Assembly: GCF_029931775.1 (NCBI RefSeq)
Contig: NC_079323.1
Coordinates: 3,073,001-3,137,000, forward strand
Source of the DNA: Euleptes europaea
Lineage: Eukaryota; Chordata; Lepidosauria; Squamata; Sphaerodactylidae
DNA length: 64,000 bases
Direction of reading: 5' to 3'
Position 1 is the first letter of the stretch. Each line of letters opens with the position of its first letter. Below, one piece after another: positions 21,160 through 32,789 of this stretch. The notes under the pieces are model-generated. The model saw nothing but the letters and a program-made list of their open reading frames with translations, was not told where the DNA came from and made no database searches. A program made the translations under genes and the position numbers.

Positions 21160-21660
21160 AGCCAGCATGGTGTAGTGGTTAAGAGTGGTGGTTTGGAGCG
21201 GTGGACTCTAATCTGGTGACCTGGGTTGGTTTCCCCACTCCTACACATGAAGCCAGCTGGGTGACCTTGGGCCAGTCACAGTTCTCTTAGAGCTCTCTCA
21301 GCCCCACCTACCTTTGTGTCTACTTTGTGTCTACTTAGAGCCAGCGTGGTACAGTGGTTAAGAGCGGTGGTTTGGAGCAGTGGATTCTAATCTGGAGAAC
21401 CGGGTCTGATTCCCCACTCCTCCACGTGAGCGACGGACGCTAATCTGGTGAACCGAGTGGGTTTCCCCACTCCTCCACATGAAGCCAGCTGGGTGACCTT
21501 GGGCTAGTCACAGCTCTCTCAGAGCTCTCTCAGCCCCATCTACCCCACAGGGTGTCTGTTGTGGGGAAGGGGAGGGGAGCAGATTGTAAGCGGGTATGAT
21601 TCTTTCTTACAGTAAGTGGTAGAGAAAGTCAGCATATAAAAACCAACTCTTCTTCTTCTA
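21160..21660 (+). mobile_element. Two tandem tRNA-derived SINEs
   Basis: The first copy starts at GAGCCAGCATGGTGTAGTGG and breaks off about 21335. The second starts at GAGCCAGCGTGGTACAGTGG and runs to AAAACCAACTCTTCTTCTTC. Confidence 0.8.
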
Positions 21661-22217
21661 AACAGAAATTTGCCATTGGTAGGTTAGGCTGAGAGAGACA
21701 GAGCCTGGTCCAGGGTCATCCAGCAAGCTTCAGGTATAACGCCAGCCTGGGAACGCCAACAGGTTTAAACATTTCCCCCAACCTTCTGAACAGCTTGTTC
21801 TCAGAAGTGCCAGAGCCGTGCCTTCTGTCCTGGTAGGAAGCCAGCTCTCTTCTTCCCTTTGGAATTAATCAATTCGGTACGTCAAATTAATTAACTTGGA
21901 GACAAGATAACATGGAAAGGGGCTGCCAGAATGCAACGTAGGTTGCCAACTAAGAAGAAGAAACACAGCCCTGCTTGGCTCTTGTGCCTTTAACCACAAC
22001 TGAAATCAGGAGCACGGCTTCTCCCAAAAGGGAGATAAACCTATTCCCCAAAAGACCAAGCTGCAGAGAAAAGCAGAGGGGAAAAACTTAGACCCTTTAC
22101 TGCTGTGTAGGGTTGCCAATTACAGGTTCCTGGAAATTCCTGGAGATTTGGGGTGGAGCCTGGGGAGGGCAGGGTTTGGGGAGGGGAGGGATCTTGGCGG
22201 GATATCATGCCATAGAG

Positions 22218-23093
22218 CAGGGGTGTCAAACTCATTTGTTACGAGGTATGGATATGACATAGATGTTATAGAACCATAGAATCACAGAGGTGGAAGGGGC
22301 CATACAGGCCATCTAGTCCAACCCCTGCTCAATGCAGGATCAGCCTAGAACATCCCTGACAAGTGCTTGTCCAGCCTCTGCTTAAAGTCTGCCAGCGAGA
22401 GGGAGCTCACCACCTCCCTAGGCAGCTGATTCCACTGCCGAACAACTCTTACTGTAAAACGTTTTCCCCTAATATCCAGCCAGTACCTTTCCTCCCCCAA
22501 TTTAAACCCATTATTGCGATTCCTATCCTCTGCTGCCAACAGGAACAGCTCCCTCCCCTCCCCTGAGCGACAGCCCTTCAAATACTTCAAGAGAGCAATC
22601 ATGTCCCCCCTCAACCTCCCTTTCTCCAGAGTGAACATTCCCAACTCCCTCAGCCTTTCCTCGTAGGGCTGGGATCATCCTCGTCGCTCTCCTCCGCACC
22701 CGCTCCATTCTGCCCACATCCTTTTTGAAGTGAGGCCTCCAGAACTGCACACAGGACTCCAGGTGCGGCCTGACCAATGCCGTGTACAGCAGAACTATGA
22801 CATCTTGTGTTTTGGATGTTATGTCTCTGTTGATGCCCTCCAAGATCGCATTAGCTTTTTTTGTCACTGCATCACATTAAATGTCACTTAGTTGGACCGG
22901 GCCATGTGTACCATAACATTTAATGCCAAGATCAGGATGGGGCTGGGGCTGCCTCAGCTGGTGAGCCTGCAGCCCGGCTCGCCAGTCCAGATCGGGACTG
23001 GGGTGGTGGTGGCTGCCTCGGCTGGCTTGCAGGCTGGATAAGAGCTCTCAAGGGGCCGGATGTGGCCCGCAGGCCTTATGTTTGACACCCCTA
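22218..23093. mobile_element. hAT-type element (CAGGGGTGTCAAAC ends), itself split by CR1
   Basis: The ends CAGGGGTGTCAAAC and GTTTGACACCCCTA are inverted. The 8-bp duplications are CCATAGAG (22210-22217) and CCGTAGAG (23094-23101). A short relative with a perfect duplication is at 56776. Confidence 0.8.
22263..22876 (-). mobile_element. CR1 LINE, 5'-truncated
   Basis: The - strand encodes pieces of CR1 ORF2: ALVRPHLESCVQFWRPHFKK, then ALLKYLKGCRSGEGRELF, and RVVRQWNQLPREVVSSLSLA near the end. The two frames show it is no longer intact. Confidence 0.9.
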
Positions 23094-23496
23094 CCGTAGA
23101 GTCCGCCCTCCAAAGCAGCCATTTCCTCCAGGGGAAGTGATATCTATAGTCCGGAGGTCAGTTCTAGTTCCAGGAGATCGCCAGGCTCCACGTGCAGGTT
23201 GGCAACCCTGCTGCAATAGTTCTGCGGCAAAGGAATTGCCCTCTGTAAATTCCCAGAGGTGCTTTCCTCTGTTTATATTAGCTTCTGCTACTGAAAGCTT
23301 TTGTCAGGGTAATTTCTGGCTTCAGTCTGGAAGGATGGGTTGATAGCTCAACAGCGGGAGCTGCAATGGTTCAGAGATGGGTCTCCTGATAACGGCAGCT
23401 CTTTCCCAAGTGCTTCTTGCTTTGAGCCGCACAACCCAGAAGGTGACGCGCAAAGGGAGAGGCAGCCTTGAATTCTAGCCAAAGTTATCGGGAGCT

Positions 23497-24011
23497 TAGG
23501 GTTGCCAGCTCTGGGCTGGGAAACTCCTGGTGACTTGGGGGGTGGAGCCTGGGGGAAGGCAGGGTTTGGGGAGAGGAGGGACCTCAGTGGGGTACAATGC
23601 CATAGAAGCTCCCCTCCAAAGCCAGTGTGGTGTAGTGGTTAAGAGAGGTGGTTTGGAGCGGCGGACTCTAATCTGGAGAGCCGGGTTTGATTCCCCACTC
23701 CTACACATGAGCGGCGGTCGCTAATCTGGTGAACCGGGTTGGTTTTCCCACTCTGACACACAAAGCCAGCTGGGTGGCCTTGGGCTAGTCACAGTTCTCT
23801 TAGAGCTCTCTCAGCCCCACCTAGCTCACAAGGTGTCTGTTGTGGGGAGGTGATTGTAAGCCGGTTTGAGTCTTCCTTAAGTGGTGGAGAAAGTCGGCAT
23901 ATAAAAACCAATTCTTCTTCTTCGCCATTTTCTCCAGGGAAACTAATCTCTGTTGTCAGGAGTTATAATTCCAGGAGGTCTCCAGGCCACACCTGGAGCC
24001 TGGCAACCCTA
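23497..24011 (+). mobile_element. hAT-type MITE split by a tRNA-derived SINE
   Basis: MITE parts are 23497-23620 and about 23923-24011 (GCCATTTTCTCCAGGGAAAC to CTGGCAACCCTA). The inserted SINE fills the gap. Confidence 0.8.
23621..23922 (+). mobile_element. tRNA-derived SINE, full length, inside a MITE
   Basis: Runs from GCCAGTGTGGTGTAGTGGTT to the 3' end ATATAAAAACCAATTCTTCTTC. Confidence 0.85.
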
Positions 24012-24117
24012 CCTGAGTAGGTGTAGAAATGGCACGCGCTGCTCCGGGGGAGTAGCTACCAGCAATGGGCCAGCCAGGGTTGCCAGGGCCTCCTTGGCGG
24101 GGGTGGTGTGGTGGGGG

Positions 24118-24297
24118 TAGGGTTGCCAGCTTCAGGTTGGGAAACTCCTGGAGATTTGGGGATGGAGCCTGGGGAGGACAGGGACCTCGGTGAGGTACGA
24201 TGCCATAGACTCCACCCTCCGAAGCCTCCATTTTCTCCAGGAGAACTGACCTCTGTAGTCTGGAGAGGAGCTGTAATTCTGGAGGTTGGCATCCCTA
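24118..24297 (+). mobile_element. hAT-type MITE just upstream of the copy C promoter
   Basis: Ends TAGGGTTGCCAG and GTTGGCATCCCTA. Confidence 0.75.
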
Positions 24298-24439
24298 GCG
24301 CCAGCCAGCCCGTCCCCACTCACGTTTTCCTTCTTTGTAGATTCATCAAGGAAGCAACTCCTGCAAACGCCTGCAAAGGAAATGCAGCCCCCATAACGTT
24401 GCCCTCTGGAACTCCCTGCCACTTGAAACAGCGGCCGCA

Positions 24440-24811
24440 ACAGACTCGCCTCTTCCTTTTCCCGGGAAAAGGTGGGAAAGGGAGGGGGTCGCCTCGAACG
24501 GGGCGTGGTTAAAGGAGAAGGGGCGGGGCTTCAAGAGAACGCGCTCTTCCCACTAGCGCCTCCGCTTTGCGCCCAAGCGCTACGAGGTCGACTCCTGCCG
24601 CCGCGACGTTTGCGGAGCAGCTCCTCTCGAGCCAGGGCGTGCAAAGTGGGGTTATGGGGGCGGCATTAGGAAGGGGGAAGGATCAGCCCGGCCAGGCCCC
24701 CTCTTTCTCCTCCCCCTTACTAGGTATGGGGCCAGGCGCAGGGTTTGCACAGGCTGCCCGCTTCTGATCCTCGAAGGCGTCTTCTGCGCTCCGGGGAAAC
24801 CGCTGCCAGGT
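24440..24811 (+). promoter_or_regulatory. CpG-rich promoter and noncoding 5' exon of copy C
   Basis: CpG-dense block with a GC box (GGGGCGGGGC near 24520) and a donor CGCTGCCAG|GTGAGT (exon end 24809), 4.4 kb before the copy C coding exon. GGGGCGTGGTTAAAGGAG here resembles GGGGGCGTGGCTACGGGAG in the copy D promoter, which supports common descent of the two promoters. Confidence 0.65.
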
Positions 24812-24988
24812 GAGTTGATAGGATGCCAAGGGGGGGGGGCGGAGGAGAGGGAGAAGCCAGGACCATCCCACCCCCCTACCCCCCACCCCTTTACTCATTT
24901 AAATGGAGAAGGGTAGCAATGCTAGTCTGTTGTAGCAAACTGTAACAAAAGTTCAGGGGCACCTTGACGTGTAGATTTTCATCTAAAG

Positions 24989-25274
24989 CAGTGGTTCCCA
25001 ACCTTTTTTTGACCAGGGACCACTAGGACTTTTTTGTTCGGTGCAGGGACCCCAAGGTTCAAAATAAAAATGCAGAGAATTTGAAAATAAACTTTAATCA
25101 TAACTGTTAGTTAAACATTAAACTTAGAATTATATTTGAATATATATATTTTATAATGGAGAACTTTTAATTGAAAATATTAATTTATTATGGGTTTATA
25201 ACTTTGTTTCACGGACCTTAATTTAGTTCTCGTGGACCCCTGGGGGTCCATGGACCCCTGGTTGGGAACCAGTG
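24989..25274. mobile_element. 286-bp hAT-type element (CAGTGGTTCCCAACC ends)
   Basis: It begins CAGTGGTTCCCAACC and ends GGTTGGGAACCAGTG. The flanks ATCTAAAG (24981-24988) and ATCTAAAT (25275-25282) are an 8-bp duplication with one mismatch. An equal-length copy lies reversed at 34123. Confidence 0.85.
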
Positions 25275-25316
25275 ATCTAAATCGATCAGGCACTGAGATT
25301 CTAACAGTCAGAGCGG

Positions 25317-25700
25317 TTCATAGAATCATAGCATTGGAAGGGACCACCAGGGTCATCTAGTCCAACCCCCTGCACAATGCAGGAAACTCACAACTACCTC
25401 CCCCCCACACACCCCAGTGACCCCTACTCCATGCCCGGAAGATGGCCAAGGTGCCCTCCCTCTCATCATCTGCCTAAGGTCATAGAGTCAGCATTGCTGA
25501 CAGATGGCCATCTAGCCTCTGCTTCAAAACCCCCGCAGAAGGAGAGCCCACCACCTCCCAAGGAAGCCTGTTCCACTGAGGAACCGCTCTCACTGGTAGA
25601 AAGTTCTCCCTAATAGACTGAAACTCTTTTAATTTTTTTTAAATTTAATCTTTTTTTAAAAAATTAATCTTTTTTATTTAATTTCAACCCGTTGGTTCTG
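25317..25700 (-). mobile_element. CR1 LINE 3' end
   Basis: It starts at the CR1 terminus TCATAGAATCATAGCATTGG and runs to TTTCAACCCGTTGGTTCTG. Confidence 0.85.
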
Positions 25701-25799
25701 TTCCTCAGTGGGGGCACGAAGAGGAAAGGGTAGATATATTTCGCTAGGGAAGCCCCATGGTTTGCAAGAAAGTATTGCTCCATCTGTCCCAGGATGAAA

Positions 25800-26440
25800 C
25801 AAAAGGACATGCAATATTGAATTATGTATTTTATTTAAACATTTCTGTGCTGCCTTCCCACCCAATTCAGGGTTCCCAAGGCAGCGAATATTAAAACATT
25901 TCAAACATTAAAAAGCATGCAAATATATATATGAAATATATACAACTACGTGTAAACGATTTAGATCACTTAAATAAGCATAGTTTCAGGTGTTGGTCTG
26001 CAGCAGAGGAGCAAGGTTCTAGTCCAGTAGCACGTTAGAGATCAGCAAGATTTCCAGGGTATAAGCGTTTGAGAATCAACGCTCCCTTCGTCAGATACAA
26101 GTAGGAATGGTTTCAGAGGGTAGCTGTGTTGTTCTCCAGTAGAAGGACTAGATTCAAGTGGGGTAGAGACCAGCAGGTTTTCTGGCTCCCCAGAGTCAAC
26201 GCTCCTTTCGAACCTGTATCCCTTTGTACTCCATACCTGGTACTTGTATCTGACAAAGGGAGCTTTGACTCTTGAAAACTTATACCCTAGAAATCTCATC
26301 AGTCTCTGTGAAGTGCTACTGGCCCTTAAAGGATCTTGTTCCAAATAAACACAGAAATTCATAAAAACTCACAAACAGGGAGGAAGAAAGAGAGGGCAAG
26401 AGTCCAGTAGCACCTGAAAGACTAGCAACATTTCTGGCAG
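25800..26440. mobile_element. LINE tail and Penelope-type foldback fragments
   Basis: A reverse LINE tail near 25820-25960. Then pieces of a repeat with GTCCAGTAGCACG..AGAGATCAGCAAGATTT and its reverse (near 26270-26340), arranged head to head. Confidence 0.45.
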
Positions 26441-26654
26441 GGGGTGAGCTAATAAGAGTTACTGACGGAATGTAAAAAAGAAACCCACCCAAAAAAGGTC
26501 TTCACCCACTGGCAGAAGACAGCGATAGAGGGAGACAGACAAATCTCTCTGGGGAGGGCATTGCCAACGTTTCGGTGCCACAACGGAGAAGGCCTCTTTC
26601 TTGGGTTGCCACCCTATCCTCAGATTGTGGGGCCCCCCGAAGCAGGGCCTCTGA

Positions 26655-26855
26655 TAGGGTTGCCAGCTCCCTCTTCGCCACCGGCGGGAGGTTTTTGGGG
26701 CAGAGCCTGAAGAGGGCAGGGTTTGGGGAGGGACTTCAGTGCCATAGGGTCCAGTTGCCAGAGCGGCCATTTTCTCCAGGTGAACTGATCTCTGTTGGCT
26801 GGAGATCGGTTGTAATAGGAGATCTCCAGCCAGTACCTGGAGGTTGGTAGCCCTA
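26655..26855 (+). mobile_element. hAT-type MITE with perfect 8-bp target duplication
   Basis: Ends TAGGGTTGCCAG and TTGGTAGCCCTA. It is flanked on both sides by GCCTCTGA (26647-26654 and 26856-26863). This is the clearest proof of hAT-type insertion for the family. Confidence 0.92.
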
Positions 26856-27014
26856 GCCTCTGAAGATGACGTGAAGGGTTGGGGAGGTTCATATGGGAGT
26901 ATGTCAACATTTGGAAGTGCCCCCAGACTGGCCTTAATGGTGGTTCACGGTTCTCTAAATGCTATAGGCTCTTGATCTGTAGCGATAGTTGTCAATTCTG
27001 CATCACTAACAATG

Positions 27015-27385
27015 GGGTGCCCTGACCTGGTTGACCCAGGCTAGACCGATTTTATCAGATCTTGGCTGCTAAGCAGGGTTGGCCCTGGTTAGTACTTGGA
27101 TTGGATGGGAAGTCCTGGGTTGCTACACAGAGGCAGGCAATGGCAAACCACTTCTGGTCATATGCCTGACCTGAATGGCCCGGCCTAGCCCGATCTCCTC
27201 AGATCTTGGAAGCTAAGCAGGATCGGCCCTGGTTAGTACTTGGATGGGAGACCACCAAGGAAGTCCAGGGTTGCCATGAAGAGGCAGGCAAGGGCAAACC
27301 ACCCCTGTCAGTCTCTTCCCTTGAAAAACCCTATTGGGTCACCACAAGTTGGCTGTGACTTGATGGCATTTTCCACCACCAACAA
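27015..27385 (+). mobile_element. Two tandem 5S-rRNA-derived SINEs
   Basis: The first copy (27015-27165) breaks off. The second (27166-27385) carries GATCTTGGAAGCTAAGCAGG, TTAGTACTTGGATGGGAGAC and the BovB-like end TGGCTGTGACTTGATGGCAT. Confidence 0.8.
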
Positions 27386-27879
27386 TGGGGTGTGTGAGGA
27401 AATTGCTAGCAAGAAGGGAGAAGTGGCAGAGCAGATCCTCTCCACTGAGAAGGTCCTGAGTTCGATCTCTCTCTCCCTCCCCTCCAAAGACCTTGACAGA
27501 GCTGCTCTCCAAGTGCCAAGCTAGGTGGACCAATGGTCTAACTTGGTATAAGGCAGCTTCGTGTGTTCACAAACAGCATCTTCCTTCTCTGACTTCACAA
27601 GAGTCCGTGGGTGGGGTCCGTCTGTCTGGCAGCATGGCTTTCACCACCTTGCCACGTTGTCATTTGGGAATGGGGGAGAGGGTGGGGCTTTTCCTCATTC
27701 TCTCGATCCATATTTATGGGTTTGTAGTTGCACATTCTGAATTGCTAATACAGAAGCGGAGGCTGGAAGATGAGTAAGTTAAATTAGTACGAGTTGCAAG
27801 ATCTTAGAGGATGTGGTATCTAGGAGGGAAGCTAGACTGGAAAAAGAAGGTAACTCCTGAGGAGCAGGGTTTGGACAGG

Positions 27880-28305
27880 CTCACATGAAGCTGTTGTATA
27901 CTGAATCAGACTCTTGGTTCATAAAGGGTCAGTATTGTCTACTAAGACTGGCAACAGCTCTCCAGGGTCTCAGGCAGAGATCTTTCACCTCATCTGGTCT
28001 TTTGTAACTGGAGATGCCGGGGACTGAACCTGGGACCCTCTGCATTCTGAGCAGGTGGTCTAGCACTGAGCTTCAGCCCCTCCTCAAACACACATGAAGC
28101 TGTGTCCTACTGAAGCAGACCACTGGTCCATCAAGGTAAGTATTGTCTACTCCGACCGGCAGCAGCTCTCCAGGGTCTCAGGCAGAGGTCCTTCCCATCA
28201 CTTGCTGCCTGATTCTTTTAACTGGAGATGCCAGGGATTGAACCTGGGACCTTCTGCATGCCAGGCAGATGCTCTTCCACTGAAGCACAGCCTCTCTCCA
28301 ACTCC
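27880..28305 (-). mobile_element. Two tRNA-Ala-derived SINEs in tandem
   Basis: Reverse copies at about 27880-28080 and 28088-28305, each from ACATGAAGCTG to the tRNA-like head. Confidence 0.75.
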
Positions 28306-28380
28306 TGCCAGAGACCTTAAAGGCCACTTGGATTATTAGAGTTGATTGACCAGTGAGTGGTCCATCAGCGGGGGGGGGGG

Positions 28381-28585
28381 GGGGCTGTAGCTCAGTGGAA
28401 GAGCATCTGCTTGGCATGCAAGAGGTCCCAGGTTCAATCCCCGGCATCTCCAGTTAAAAGAATCAGACAGCAAGTGATAGGAAAGACCTCAGCCTGAGAC
28501 CCTGGAGAGCTTCTGCCGGTCAGAGTAGACAGTGTTGCCCTAGATGGGCCAAGAGTCTGATTCAGCAGAAGGCAGCTTCATGTGT
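28381..28585 (+). mobile_element. tRNA-Ala-derived SINE with a well-kept tRNA head
   Basis: GGGGCTGTAGCTCAGTGG (box A), anticodon region CTTGGCATG, and GGTTCAATCCCCGGCATCTC (box B and acceptor side). Then the SINE body ends CAGCTTCATGTGTTC. It lies head to head with the SINE before it. Confidence 0.85.
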
Positions 28586-28589
28586 TCAC

Positions 28590-29249
28590 AGAGCCTTAGG
28601 AACAGCATCCAAAACAACTCTTAAATGTGTGCACTTGCCAAATCCAACTCTAGATTATCAAGGATTACTATCTTGTTCAACCCTTCCTTTAGGTGGAACC
28701 ATCTTTGCCTTCCCTGTGTCTCCGTCCTCTTGTTGCTTGCTTGGATTTGCACAGAAGAACAAAACCTTGGCAAGAAGCAACACTCGGCATTTTTTTTCCT
28801 GAGACATCATTAAGCCAAAATTGCACACCGCATTCCCATAAACAGGCCTTGCTTGAAAGAGTCCCGAAAGAACTCTCCATAATAAGCATACTGGGGTTGG
28901 GGGAGCAGAACCTCAGTAAAAGCATATGAAGTCAGTCCAGGAAGAGGTCTGGTTGTCCAGGTCTCCGTGTGTAATTGCAGGAATCAAAGGAAGCCGGGAG
29001 ATCCAGTTGAAGCGTAAGGCAGTAACTGCACAAGATCCCCTCAGGTCCTATGATTCAACGCCTTCCACAAGCCTTCTTGAAGGCTTTCCCGCTTTGCTCA
29101 CCTGCTTCAAAGTGTTTTTTCGAAACGCAGTCTCTCAGGACCTCGCTTCCTGTCAACAGCCAGACCAGTTTCTAGATAATTACTAAGCCACTTCTTCTGA
29201 TGCTTCCTCTATTTCTCCCTCCCTTCTCCGAATATTTCTCCACCCCCAG
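28590..29249 (+). other. Non-repetitive sequence before copy C exon 1
   Basis: About 650 bp with no repeat I recognise and no coding exon. It ends in the pyrimidine tract and CCCCCAG acceptor of copy C. Confidence 0.4.
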
Positions 29250-29254
29250 AAAAT

Positions 29255-32200
29255 ATGGCTGAAGTTCGGGCGGGCTCTGGGAAGGTGACTCTGTTCCACC
29301 AAGAAGCGCCCGGGGGCCTCACCTACCGCATCCCAGCCCTGCTCTACCTGTGCGACGAGTCCGTTTTCCTGGCCTTTGCGGAGAAGCGGTCCTCAGCCAA
29401 AGACGAACATGCCAAGTACCTGGTGATGAGAAGAGGGCAGAAGGAAGGGATGTCTGTCCAGGTAACACTTTTTTTGCAGTGAGCAGAAAGATAGTCTGGC
29501 CCTGTTTTTATAAATGCATATACTAGGGGTCCCCAAACCTTTTGAGCGCGTTTGGAATCTTACCATAGTGAAAAAGGGGCCAAACCCAACGCAAAACTGA
29601 ATTGGAAACCTAAGAGGTTAAGGGTAACACTATGAAAAGGAATTAAACAAAATATATCTTTAATCCGGCAGTACACTAAAAACTATGTTAAAAACAAAAC
29701 AGGCTTCTAGGCCAAACAAGTTACAAACTGTGCAGTACACTATACACTATAGCAGTTCCTGTAAGTAACACAAATTAATCCAGAGACATAATATACATGG
29801 ACCAAACGTGTTTCAGCCAAGAATGCCTTCCTCAGTTAGGGTTTCCAGGTCCCTCTTCACGACCGGTGGGAGGTTTTGGGGGTGGAGCCTGAGGAGGGTG
29901 GGGTTTGGGGAGGGACTTCAATGCCATAGAGTCCAATTACCAAAGTGGCCATTTTCTCCAGGTGAACTGGTCTCTATTGGCTGGAGATCAGTTGTAATCA
30001 GTATCTGGAGGCTGGCAACCCTAGTTGGGAAGTTCTTGGAGATTTGGGGGTAGAGCCTTGGAAGGGTGGGGTTTGGGGAGGGGAGGGACTTCAACGCCAT
30101 AGAGTCCACCCTCCCAAGCAGCCATTTTCTCCAGGGGAGCTGATCTCTGTCGTCTGGAGATCAGTTGTAATTCCAAGAGATCTCCAGGCCCCACCTGGAG
30201 ATTGACAACCCTAGGGCTGACTCCCATTCCCAGGTGCCCCCTGAATGTAGCTGGCAGTGACAGGAATGCTTTCTGGGGGACATTTATTGTGGAGCAAAAG
30301 TCCCAAAATTAGTGTCAGGATTCCATTTCCCATAGTATATTTGTACTTTGGAGCTCCCGAGTATTGTCTGTCATTTGATTTCCGTTCTTTGGTTGGCTGT
30401 AAAGCAAACGTAATCCTGTTTTAAATGTTTCGTGTATGTGTGTAATCCAGTTCCAATGCAAAAAGAGCGCCTGTATGCAAATAAGCATTTAGGCGTAACT
30501 TGATTATAACTTTCGGCGTATCTTCAAAGCGGCCGTTAAGTAATAAACTACGGATAGAATATCGGCCTTCTCTTTAACAGACAGCAGACAGATTAAGTGG
30601 TAGTTGTGAGAAAATACAGGAAATTGTGACATTCACGGAGTAATACAAGATCTTATAGAAGAATACAAATCACAACTCAATAAAATATGGGTGTTTCTGT
30701 CTTTGCCTTTCCACATGGATGTTTCCCTGTGTGAAACTTCTTTTTAGAAAATTTTGGGTTATTTATAGTCTGCCTTTCTCACTGTCACTCAAGGCGGATT
30801 ACACAGTGTCAGTCCATGCAGTCAATAGGATGGGAGATTCAATGAGCAACGTAATAGGGTTAGGATTGCGGACATTTAACTCCAAGTAAAAATCTGGAAC
30901 ATGGCTGAAACACAGCATACGAATTAACACAGTGTACTAATCTATGCAGAAATTACATAATAGGATCATACATACAGCAACAGATAGTAGGTACTATGTG
31001 GTGGTGGAAAGTGCTATCAAGTGGCAGCTGATTTATGGTGACCCCATAGTGTTTTCAAAGCAAGAGATGTTCAGAGGTAGTTTGCCATTGCCTGCCTCTA
31101 CATAGCGACCCTGCCCTTCCTTGGTGGTCTCCCATCCATGTACTAACTGGGGCTGACCCTGCTTAACTTCCAAAATCTGATGAGATTGGGCTAGCCTGGG
31201 GCCATCCAGGTCAGATTTGAGTCCAGGAGCACCCCAAAGACCAACAAGATTTTGGGGGTATAAGCTTTCGAGAGTCAAAGCTCCTTTTGTGAGATTCCAG
31301 GGAGCTTTGACTGTTGAAAGCGTATACCCTGAAAATCTTATTGGTCTCTAAGGTGCTCCTGGACTTTAATCTAGCTGTTCTACTGCAGATCAATATGGCT
31401 ACCCTCTGAAACTATCTGCAGAATGGGAGTAATATTTATGGTCCACTGAGCTCCTGATCATAACCTGTCCATCCTTCTCTCCATCTTTCTCCAGTGGAGC
31501 CCTGAGGAGCCTCTGATGACTGCCATTTTGCCTGGCCATCGCACCATGAACCCTTGCCCTGTGTACGAGAAGAAGAACGGGAGAGTTTTCCTGTTCTTTA
31601 TCTGCGTCCAGACACATGTCACGGAATGGCACCAGATCAAGTTGGGGAGGAACGCCGCCAGGCTGTGCTACGTCTCCAGCCAAAATGGTGGCCACACCTG
31701 GAGCCAGTTGACGGATTTGACCCGTGAGGTGATCGGAGATGACTTGAGAAACTGGGCCACCTTTGCCGTTGGGCCAGGTCATGGGTTGCAGATGAGTTCT
31801 GGACGCCTGGTGATTCCAGCATACGCCTACTACATCCGCAGGAATTGCTTCTCCACCTCCGCTGCTAACTGTGCACGGCCACATTCCTTGATTTTCTACA
31901 GTGATGACCACGGGCAGAACTGGGCCCGGGGCCAGCTCCTGAAGAACCTGCGGACAATCGAATGCCAGGTCGCTGAGGTGGCCCGCCAAGACAACATCCA
32001 AGTGTTATACTGCAACTCCCGCAGTCCGGACAAGTATAGGGTTGAGGCCTTCAGCATGGACAACGGAGGCCATTTCGAGGAATCCTTCCTATGCAAGGAG
32101 TTGCCGGAGACAGGAGGCGGTTGCCAGGGCAGCGTGGTGAGTTTCACCCCAGTGATGAAGCCCTTGGAGCCAGGCCGAAGAGAAAATACAGCCGCGTCAT

Positions 32201-32520
32201 CTCACTTTCTGGGCAGTCACCACTCGGCCGCTCTGAAGACCACCAAGACCTGGATGGTTTTCTCCCACCCCACAAGCAGACACAAGCGAGTCAACCTGGG
32301 CATCTACCTCAACACCTCCCCACTGGCAAAGAGCAGCTGGACGGCCCCCTGGGTGATCTACGACGGGCCCTGTGGCTACTCGGACCTGGTCGTGTGCGAG
32401 GAGGGCCATTTGCTGCTCTTTGGATGCCTGTTTGAATGCGGCGTGTCCAGCGAATGTGAGGAAATCGCCTTCCAGCTCTTCACTGACATGGAGCTCCTGA
32501 GGAACGTGAGGGAAGCCTGA
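29255..32520 (+). CDS. NEU3: NEU3-like sialidase, copy C; join(29255..29461,31495..32520)
   Basis: Third tandem sialidase copy, 410 residues (69 + 341). Exon 1 starts five bases after a CCCCCAG acceptor. Exon 2 opens with TGG after a pyrimidine-rich tract, as in the other copies. R25, R45 and D50 are kept. Asp boxes are SSQNGGHTW (Asp replaced by Asn in the first) and YSDDHGQNW. The nucleophile Tyr is about residue 364 in GPCGYSDL. It keeps the cysteines of GPCG, FECG and SECEE found in human NEU3 and copy D, and shares the TREVIGDDL variant with D, so C and D look like the closer pair. The segment RRNCFSTSAANCARPH is private. ATTAAA at 32597-32602 could be its polyadenylation signal. The intron is 2.0 kb and holds MITEs. 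Confidence 0.93.
29540..29835 (-). mobile_element. Penelope-type end fragment
   Basis: AAACGTGTTTCAGCCAAGAA then TGCCTTCCTCAG, a pattern matching CATACGCGTTTCAGCCAACT near 40980. Assignment to Penelope-like elements is inference. Confidence 0.4.
29837..30213 (+). mobile_element. Two adjacent hAT-type MITEs
   Basis: The first is 29837-30023 (TAGGGTTTCC to CTGGCAACCCTA). The second, lacking its left terminus, is 30024-30213 and ends TTGACAACCCTA. Confidence 0.75.
30250..30345 (+). promoter_or_regulatory. Intronic segment of copy C conserved with copy D
   Basis: GACAGGAATGCTTTCTGG, then AAAATTAGTGTCAGGATTCC and ATTTCCCATAGTAT, aligns with 42240-42325 in the copy D intron and in part with the copy B intron. 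No function is known; it may be a shared enhancer or simply surviving ancestral intron. Confidence 0.35.
30750..31000 (-). mobile_element. LINE 3'-tail repeat
   Basis: TTATAGTCTGCCTTTCTCAC then CTCAAGGCGGATTACACAG, the same repeat as in composite blocks A and B and near 44.5 kb. Confidence 0.5.
31002..31400. mobile_element. 5S-derived SINE (-) followed by a foldback repeat
   Basis: The SINE is at 31002-31215. The repeat at 31215-31400 has arms AGTCCAGGAGCACCCCAAAG and its near reverse complement CTCTAAGGTGCTCCTGGACT. Confidence 0.6.
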
Positions 32521-32789
32521 TCTCGAGACGCTGTTCCCTCAGAGGTGCCGCTGCCCTGAACCTAACTCTGGGATGTTTAAGCCCCAGAAACAGGAAATTA
32601 AATCCTTTTTGTTTTGCTGCCAGTTTTGTCTCAGTCATTGGGTTGCTTCGCTGCGTGTTTTGTTCCCGTCTACTGATGTAATGCTATTTTCCCCATCATT
32701 ATATCTACACACTGTATCATGCCTAATATGCTACGCTCATTTGGATTTCAGCAATCCAATCCTAGTACGTGTTCTTTGGATTTCTCCTC

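Larger units (their letters stand above)
22108..23210 (+). mobile_element. hAT-type MITE split by a nested hAT element
   Basis: The MITE begins TAGGGTTGCCAA at 22108, breaks at ATCATGCCATAGAG, resumes with GTCCGCCCTCCAAAGC at 23101 and ends GGTTGGCAACCC. Confidence 0.8.

Noticed and set aside
27640-27777. Possible small secreted-protein exon (MGERVGLFLILSIHIYGFVV, then a GTAAGT)
   Set aside because: It looks like a signal peptide and has a good donor word, but I found no acceptor-linked partner exon and no promoter context. Too weak to list as a gene.
28381-28453. Apparent tRNA-Ala gene
   Set aside because: The tRNA-like part continues into a SINE body shared with more than ten copies here, and the acceptor stem has a mismatch. 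It is a SINE head.
31399-32001. 200-codon open frame opposite copy C exon 2 (similar ones opposite the other copies)
   Set aside because: It is the antisense shadow of the conserved sialidase exon and recurs in all four copies only because the sense strand is conserved.
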